64,000 nt of DNA. Source: Adenanthera pavonina. Lineage: Eukaryota; Streptophyta; Magnoliopsida; Fabales; Fabaceae. Below the pieces are notes generated by a model. It did not search any database, was not told the DNA's origin, and worked only from the letters and a program-made list of their open reading frames with translations. The translations under genes and the position numbers were made by a program. The stretch covers positions 31,356,501-31,420,500 of the forward strand of contig JAIVEN010000006.1 in assembly GCA_026686845.1 (NCBI GenBank), in the 5' to 3' direction. Positions 57,260-64,000 of the stretch are shown one piece after another. How positions within the stretch are numbered: the first letter of the stretch is position 1; every line of letters begins with the position of its first letter.

Positions 57260-59398
57260 ATGACAAGAGTTAAGAATCCAGAAGCTGGCAAAGGAGAGGC
57301 TCAGCCAAAACGTTCAATTAAATCCCAATACGCCACAAAAGAAGGAGAAAAACCGAAGAGAAAGGCCAAATCCAGCAAAGGAACTCTTTCCAAACGCCAG
57401 AAAACCACACCCAAGGGAGAAACAAAGAAGGCTGGACCCTCTTCCTCAAAGCCAGCAGAACCTTCGGTCCCTGTTCCTGTTGCTGCTGAACCTGTTGCTT
57501 CCACTTCATCCTCAAGTACTAAATCTGGGGAATATGAGCTTACCACTCTGCCATTATGGAGTACTCTACAGATTCAAGAAGAATACTCCACCAAGTTTGC
57601 CAATAAAAAGGTAATCAAGCCTCATTGTGTAAACTTGGAAGATTTCTTGGTCTCTAATAGTTTTGATGCTGGTATATGGATGATGAGATACAAGAATCTG
57701 TTGGAAGTATTGGAGAGATATGATGATGAAGTGATAAAAACTTAGTATGCCTCCTTAAAGTACAACAGCAAGAAGAAGAAATGGGAGGTTAACCTGAGAT
57801 CAAGGACCATCTGGCTCTTAGATGAAACTATGAATGAAGTGCTGAAGATCCCAGGGCAAGATGACCTCAAGATTGACATCACTGCCTCTGGTTACTTGGA
57901 TGAGGCCGATACTGCTGATGAAGAAGGTGGCTCCTTTCTGAACTACAAGGAGAGCACAATTCTGAGCACATTATTCAGAATAAGGGAAATTTGGCCATCC
58001 ATAAACGTGTTGAAGCCCACAGACCTCAGTGCTCAAGTGAGGATCCTACACTACATAGTGTCTAGGATCATATTCAACAAAGGAGGCAGCTTCAATCTGA
58101 TAACAAGGGCAGAGGCACATGTCATGGCAGCAATCATGAGTGGAAAGCTAATCAATATGGGACATATCATACTCCAACTCATGATCAAGGCAAGAGATCA
58201 GAGAAAGGACTCCATACTCCCCTATGCTGCTATCATTTCCAGAATTCTGCAGTATGCTAGGATACAGCATCTTGAAAAGGGGAAAGGGAAACCCATTGAG
58301 ATCTTCAAGGAGGGAGAACTTCAGAGAATGAGAATTGAAAGGAGTAAAGGAAGATGGATTGGAAAGGGAGCAGGAAGAACTGAAGATCTTTTCTTTGTTG
58401 AAGGTGCCTCCCTACAGCAAGAGGGTACTTCTGAGGCTCCTGCCAGACTTACCCCTCAGCCCTCTGTGCCTATCCCATCTCCCTTCAAACCCACTCACAT
58501 TCCATCCACTCCCTCCTCTCGTGCCAAGCCAACCAAGATCACTGAGTTGTATGACAGCTTGTCTACACTCATTCTTAGCATCAAAGATGAGCAAAATGCC
58601 AAGTTTGCTCATCTACAAGATCAGATTCACCAGTTGGCCATAAACATGAAAGTGGTTGCTGATGCTTATGAAGATATTAGAAATGCAATTCCTGCCACAT
58701 CAGCTCCACCTCAGCCAGGGTTCTCTACGCCTGTTCAGTCTCCAACCCCTGAGCCTCCAAGTCCCTTTGAGATAGCCTCTTCTGGGCATGAAGATGTAGA
58801 TGGTGCTGAACCTGCTGGTGCAATGAGGACACGTAGTCCTGGTCCACCCTTGGACTATAGATTGGAAGAAGAAGAACCTCAAGAAACAAGCCCTCATGAG
58901 CCTATCCAAGAAGATGCTCAGGATTCAATTCTTTCCATTCAAGAATCTGAGCAAGTTGAAAGACTGGTGGCAGCCATTTCAACTTCTTCAATGAAGGAGG
59001 GTGCCAGCAATGAAGAGAGAAGCATTGTGCCTGTTGTTGATTATGAAGCTATTGCTCACAATGCTGCTGCAAGCTCAGAGGAGAAGGCTTGAAGAAATGT
59101 TTCGTCCTGATGAACCAACTCCTCCTTCTCTTGCTGCTTATGGACTCTCAGAGGAACAGAGAGCTTAGTTGATGATGAAGAACCAAGTCCTGAGCCTCCT
59201 GCACCAGTTGAACCAGAAATCCCATTTGCTCCTGTGCCTCTCAAAGCCATTCCAGTCTCTCAGATCCCTTCTCCGGTTGATTTTGTTGGCCTTCCTGATG
59301 ATACCAAAAAGGGGGAGAAGAAGAAGCTAACTGGAAAATCTGCTGCTGAGCCATCTGGGAAGACGTACAGCAAGAAGACCAAGACAAAGAAGAAGTGA
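57260..59398 (+). pseudogene. SIRE-type third ORF (env-like or transposon protein), nearly open
   Basis: ATG 57,260 opens a frame broken only by TAG at 57,743-57,745, then open to a TGA at 59,090. A short +1 frame (59,091-59,168) restores the reading, and the original frame ends at 59,396-59,398 after a lysine-rich tail (KTKTKKK). Total about 712 codons. N-terminus: Lys/Arg-rich, then Ser/Pro/Thr-rich. Middle: a folded-looking domain with LSTLFRIREIWPSINVLKP and SAQVRILHYIVSRII, resembling the putative plant transposon protein domain downstream of pol in SIRE elements. C-terminal half: Pro/Ser and acidic linkers. No signal peptide or strong membrane helix was seen, so the env-like label is by position only. 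Confidence 0.75.
59306..59319 (+). other. Internal polypurine-tract copy
   Basis: AAAAAGGGGGAGAA, identical to the PPT at the 3' LTR, here inside the reading frame of the third ORF (KKGEK). Confidence 0.7.
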
Positions 59399-59709
59399 TG
59401 AAGGGACTGCTTAGAACTTAGGCTTGAATCCTCATGTTGTGCTATATTTTGTTTTAAATACTATTTGTTTGATGATTGTACTTTGAGTTTTGAAATTGAT
59501 GTTTGAAGTACTTTTTACTTTAATTGGTTCTGTAAAGCAACAATTATTGAAATGAATGAATTCTTTGGTTGCAATGATTTGTACTTCTTGAATCTCTTTA
59601 CTGATGTACTATATATGATATCTTCTGAAATGAAATGCATATGTTGAGGGGGAGCTTGCTAAAGCAAATCGAAGTACTAATCCAGTTTGAAAGTTGTTTT
59701 GTCATCATC

Positions 59710-59723
59710 AAAAAGGGGGAGAA
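59710..59723 (+). other. Polypurine tract
   Basis: AAAAAGGGGGAGAA, immediately upstream of the 3' LTR TGTT. The plus-strand primer site for reverse transcription. Confidence 0.9.
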
Positions 59724-61384
59724 TGTTGAATCTAGAGTTTTGATGATTCCAAACTAACATTTAAGAGCTTGGAATGAAGATATCAAAGGAGCTCAAAATG
59801 GTTCAAGTGAAGAAGTTCTAAGTAATCTGTGCAAAATTTGTTGTAGGATCATTAGTTATGTTTAAATATGGGTAAAAGACTTTGATCTTATTGAAAGATG
59901 TTTTAAAAGCTTGATTTTATGTTAAATCATGAAATCTTTGAAAAATACCCACCAACAGTCAAAGTTTGAAAAGCTTACATTGAACTGTCATGTTGGAAAT
60001 TCAAACTTTGGCTTTGGAAATTCGAATTTTGAGCTAAAACTGAATAAGTCTAAAGAGATGCTTCTCTGATAGATGAATTTTGATTCTCCAAAATTTGAAT
60101 TTTCATAAGTGTCTGAAAGAAGCTTTTGAGCAACAGACGAACTTTGAGTTTTGAACATTCAAATTTCAGACAAAATGAAACTTATGAAAATTGAAGATAT
60201 TTGTCTGAAACAATGTTAGAGTTCATCTAAAATCAAGATTATACTGAGTTTCAAAATTGCTCACTGACAGACAAACTTTGAACATGAAAATTCAAATTTC
60301 AGAAGCTAAAGTTGAGTCTGTTGAAATGATATAATGACATACGAAGGACAGTGTTTACAAATTCGAATGTTGAAGTGAATCTGAAAAGAGGTCTCTCTGA
60401 CAGACGAACTTCACTCTTTTAAAATTCGAATTTCGAAAGAAAATGAACTACTATGCTTCTTGAGCATACTACGGACAGACGAATTTTAGAGTTTCAATAT
60501 TCGAATTTCGAGGGCACTGTAGCAAATTGAAAATACTGTTCACACTTAACATAAAAACTTTCTTCTTGAAAATTCGTATGTCACTAAATGAAAACATTCT
60601 CCCAGTTTCAAAATTCGAATTTCACTTCATGAACAGACGAACTTCGGCATTTCAACGTTGGAAGCTTTAACCTTCAGTTCCTTGGAAATTCGTCTGTTGA
60701 CCAACCGAAATTCGAATTTCAGTATGTCAGAAGCATTAAATGCGGTTGGTTAACGGATAATTTTTCAGAGTAATCATTGGATAACTTCCCCAACGGATAG
60801 ATTTTGTCTCTAACGAATAGTTGGGACCTAAATCTATAAATACAATATCATTTGAAGTTGTGGGTAACGAATCAAACTTTGTATATACTGAAATTCTACC
60901 AAATTTTCTACTCAAAGACTTTTACCCTCTTACTTCAATACTTGTACTTCAACTTTCATATTCACTCTATTCAAGAGAGTTTCATCTGTGTAAACAATCT
61001 AATCTTCATCTGGAGGATAGATTTTCTTGTGAGGAGATATCACAAGGGATTGTAAAGCACTTTGTGAAAGTGCAGAAAGAGACTGAGTGAGCTCTAGAAA
61101 ACAGAGCACTGACGTTGTACTATGGCAATTGCAAGAAGTCCGTTGAATTCTTGCTAAATAGTGAAAAATCTCAAGTGTGTCTTGGGGACTGGACGTAGGT
61201 CAAGTGGAGAGACCGAATCAGGATAAATATCAGAGTTTTTCTTCTCTCTATCACTACTCTTTTATCTTACTGATTTATACTTTATTTTTCTGTCATACCT
61301 TGCTTTCTTCATTGTTCTCACTTTGTGCAGAAAATTTTAATCTTCCCAATTCACCCCCCTCTTGGGAAGTCAGCCTAACTAACA
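59724..61384 (+). repeat. 3' LTR of the copia element
   Basis: 1,661 bp, TGTTGAATCT to CTAACTAACA, so it keeps the canonical CA end that the 5' LTR has lost (TA). It retains a 36-nt segment missing from the 5' copy. TATAAATA at 60,835-60,842. Flanked by GTTAC. Confidence 0.9.
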
Positions 61385-61389
61385 GTTAC
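61385..61389. repeat. Target-site duplication GTTAC, right
   Basis: Pairs with 50,283-50,287. Confidence 0.9.
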
Positions 61390-61395
61390 CTTACA

Positions 61396-62364
61396 CCATA
61401 TCTCTCATGTTTGGCCCACCGTAGCTAGAGCCTCCCCTGCTATGAACACCCCTATTGTAGCCATCCCTATTATGACTGCCTCTAGGAAAAAACCCCTCGA
61501 CCTCCAAGAGCGACTACTACCACTATTGCTACTCCTACTGTGACCACCTTTCTTACTAATCCTGCAAGTAGGGCCCAGATGGGAAAAGGCCTTGATCATG
61601 GACCTCCTCCTTTCTTCCTCGAATTCCCTCATTCTTCTTCCCATAATCATTATCTTAGCACAAAGATCATCAAATGAAGTGAAAACTACCACAGACAAAT
61701 GTTCCTTAATCTCCAAGCATACACCCTCCAATAAAAGTTGTGCTTTCCACCTATCATATGGATGACTCTTTAGGTAGGTAGCGTATTTTGCCAAATTGAG
61801 AAACCTATCAATGTACTCATCCTCTAGTAGGTTTCTCTATTTGAAGGCCAAGAACTCCATTTCTTTTTGCATCATTAGTGCGAGAGCAAAGTAATGAGTG
61901 AAGAACCTCTCCTTGAAGTACTTCCAAGTCAAACGGTTCTTTACACCTTCCATATCTGGCTTAACACTTTTCCAGCACTATTTTTCCTTCTTCTCCAACT
62001 TAAAGGCAGCCAACCGAACCTGTTGTTCTGAATTACAATTCATAACTCCAAAAATAGTCTCCAACTATTCAATCTACTCCTCAGCAATAGTAGGATCCAT
62101 ATTTCGCTCGAAAGTAAGAGGGTTAAACTTTCTAAAATCCTTCAACTGTTCATATATGCCTTACTCCATCTGCAAGACCTTATTTCAGTTCCTTGAACCT
62201 TAACCTCTAGTGGCATTCAAGTCAAAATATTCTTGTCGCTCCATTCGTTCTTGCATCCTAACCAAAGCCTTTTCTTGACTTCGAACACAATCATTCAGTC
62301 TTGTGATCATGTTATGCATCTTTCTTAGGAGTTCATTGTTGTTAGGCCTACTACATTGAGCCAT
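61396..62364 (-). pseudogene. Chromovirus gag, decayed
   Basis: Starts at ATG 62,364 (minus), about 150 bp inside the PBS, reading MAQCSRPNNNELL and a helical MERQEYFDLNATR. The retrotransposon gag domain follows in partly shifted frames at about 62,100-61,600: EQQVRLAAFKLEKK, LTWKYFKERFF, EFLAFK, then DEYIDRFLNLAKYATYL and DRWKAQLLLEGV, then a Ser/Arg/Gly-rich linker. Stops break it. The zinc knuckle and pol lie at 47.85 kb, on the far side of the nested family C LTR and copia element. Confidence 0.8.
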
Positions 62365-62513
62365 AGGTGCTCTATACACAGTAGCAACAAACTTTGGATA
62401 TCGAGATTCCAGTCTAGCAAGAAACCAAGGGGTATGAGAGTATACAACATAACATAAATGAAGTGTCAAACAGAGACATGACATGAGAAGAGAAACAACA
62501 ACATGAACCATTA

Positions 62514-62524
62514 CTCTGATACCA
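62514..62524 (-). other. Chromovirus primer-binding site
   Basis: CTCTGATACCA on +, so TGGTATCAGAG on the element strand, three bases from the LTR end at 62,528. Confidence 0.85.
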
Positions 62525-62527
62525 AAA

Positions 62528-64000
62528 TGTAACATCCTAAGACCCAAGGACCTAAACCGGACACCAACAGGTAGAGAAACAGGAAAATAAGATAGAAACA
62601 GCAACATTGCTCTGTGGTGTAGCATTTTTACACTACTACGAGACAAGATTCAGGAACAAAACAAGGATAAAAATAGTGAGGCATGGTGCCTCGATGCCAA
62701 TAACAGCAATAGCTTATGCAGCAAGCTAATTTCCAACATGCATAACTTCTTGCTCCGTCCTTTAATTCACTAAATTCTAAAGCCTACAAGTCATGCTACA
62801 CCTAAGCTTACTACAAATACTGCCCATGTCTCAAAATACTTTCGTATAGAGATTTTGAACACTCAGAACCAAAATGGTCACTTTTAGATCAAATCAAGGA
62901 ACCAACAACTCCAAATTGCTACCAACTAGCTTTTGTCAACCAAGGCCCATTCCAGCAAGTCACTTGAGACTCTTGAACCATGTTTAAAAAGGTTTTTTCC
63001 CAAAAAAACCACTCATTTGGATTTCTAGCCCCTTTAACCCAATTCACACCAATGGGTTATATATCCAATTTACATAACAAGGGTCCACAAACCCGACTAA
63101 ACTCACAAACTAAACATACACGTCCAAGGGGACATGGAGCCACAAATCCCATACCTAACACAACAAAACATTAGGATTTGGAGCATCATGATCCGCACAC
63201 ACAATCATAAATTCAAGACCACACAAATTGAACAACCATGAAGTATAAAGGAGATTAAGAGTATATATCAATCCAGCCCATAACATGTGAGCACACAACA
63301 TGTTATACATAATACTACACAACTACTACAAATGACACTTTACTAATAGAAATAACAAAACAACGACAACAAGGGGGAGCCCCCAACACCCACAAGTACA
63401 CTCTCAATCCTCCTTGGATGCTCCCTCCATGGCATTTTTCTTGCTAGTACTGGATCCTTCACCCGGGATTGTTAGTCAGAAGATAAGATGTATGTCCTAG
63501 TAACTAAGGGCCTTAACATACATATATAAACATGTTTTTAGAACATAATTTAGATACTATACTCAACATGAATGCATTGTACATAATATGCAGATATAAG
63601 TCTCATTAATACACAACTAAAATCATAAGTTAGTTACTATGACAAGGTAACCTTAACCAATGGCCTCCTTCTAACGAAAAGTGATGGCTGATTCTGGGCT
63701 CACCACCAAGCTCTCCTCCTAATAGTTATGACTCAACTAAAAGCCATTGTACTAAAAGTTGGATCATGGCCCTCATTCCCTTGAACCACCTAAATTGGTG
63801 GCTATTTAGAGAAAGTGTACCCAATTTATAGCCACTTAAGTCTTTTGGCCATAGGATGACTATTTAATGACTAGAATAACACAAGTCGTATCGCTTGAAC
63901 ATAATGCCTTGTGCGTTATTTAGTGGATTAGCATATCACGTGGTATATAGAGCATCATCACAAAAATAACCAAATGTATCCACAACAATGTACAATAGTG
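62528..64000 (-). mobile_element. Right (5') LTR of the chromovirus backbone, cut by window end
   Basis: Starts TGTAACATCC next to the PBS. Homologous to 32,395-39,306 (nested inserts removed) and to 10,213-12,775. It continues to the window edge, so the right boundary and TSD are not visible. The open stretch at 62,980-63,174 has no domain. Confidence 0.8.

Larger units (their letters stand above)
50288..61384 (+). mobile_element. SIRE/Maximus-like Ty1/copia retrotransposon, nearly full length
   Basis: 11,097 bp with exact 5-bp duplication GTTAC. Order: 5' LTR, tRNA-iMet PBS, gag with zinc knuckle, protease, truncated integrase, reverse transcriptase/RNase H, a long non-coding spacer, a post-pol ORF, polypurine tract, 3' LTR. 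The pol order (integrase before RT) fixes Ty1/copia. Long LTRs, a gag with a long charged tail and a third ORF fit the SIRE/Maximus lineage. Integrase core deletion and several stops make this copy non-autonomous; with both LTRs, PBS and PPT it might be mobilised in trans by a relative. Confidence 0.9.

Noticed and set aside
57301..57546. Minus-strand readings over the third ORF
   Set aside because: Shadow frames of the Lys/Ser-rich N-terminus.

Overview
The window reads as AT-rich, repeat-dominated nuclear DNA of a eudicot plant. The signs are plant-type LTR retrotransposons (a SIRE/Maximus-like Ty1/copia element with an extra ORF downstream of pol, and a Tekay/Del-like Ty3/gypsy chromovirus), tRNA-iMet primer-binding sites, Stowaway-like MITEs, Mutator-like elements, an L1 LINE fragment and plant ankyrin-PGG gene pieces. 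There is no prokaryotic organisation, and I saw no tRNA, rRNA or CRISPR. All family names rest on motifs read by eye; no database search was run.

Layout: (1) 0.6-2.0 kb, + strand: decayed 3' half of an ankyrin-repeat/PGG membrane protein gene, cut by a MITE. (2) 2.2-14 kb: a MITE, then a mosaic with CACTA-like subterminal motifs near both ends. It holds short exon-like pieces of unrelated genes (V-ATPase subunit d, a UBP1-like RRM protein, two unidentified exons), a solo copia LTR, a TRIM-like LTR pair and a gypsy LTR. (3) 15-21 kb: two SIRE-family LTR remnants (one a solo LTR with perfect 5-bp target duplication AGTGT), a foldback element, a LINE endonuclease fragment. (4) 21.3-26.8 kb: a non-coding Mutator-like element with long terminal inverted repeats and a degenerate minisatellite, invaded by a MITE that was itself invaded by a solo gypsy LTR (TSD AAAAG). 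(5) 27.5-28.2 kb: the only host coding exon that looks intact, the first exon of an ankyrin-repeat protein, ending in a good splice donor. (6) 28.6-64 kb: SINE-like and CACTA-like pieces, then a stack of nested LTR retrotransposons.

The backbone of the stack is a minus-strand chromovirus: left LTR about 32.4-39.3 kb, decayed pol 39.36-47.86 kb, gag 61.4-62.36 kb, right LTR from 62,528 to beyond the window. It was invaded by a SIRE solo LTR (33,546-35,166), three LTRs of family C (35,982-38,535; 39,683-42,813 with TSD TAGAA; 47,855-50,282) and a family A solo LTR (44,072-45,969, TSD TCAAA). The last family C LTR was then hit by a nearly complete SIRE-like copia element (50,288-61,384, TSD GTTAC). 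That element keeps LTRs, PBS, gag, RT/RNase H, a long post-pol ORF and a polypurine tract, but has lost its integrase core and carries several stops.

No operon or pathway is encoded; the genes are retroelement proteins plus broken host genes. The points most worth following are the gene-fragment mosaic at 4-7.5 kb, the family-specific short motifs repeated many times inside SIRE-type LTRs (and again upstream of the post-pol ORF), and the intact ankyrin exon whose downstream intron may be the whole retrotransposon stack.
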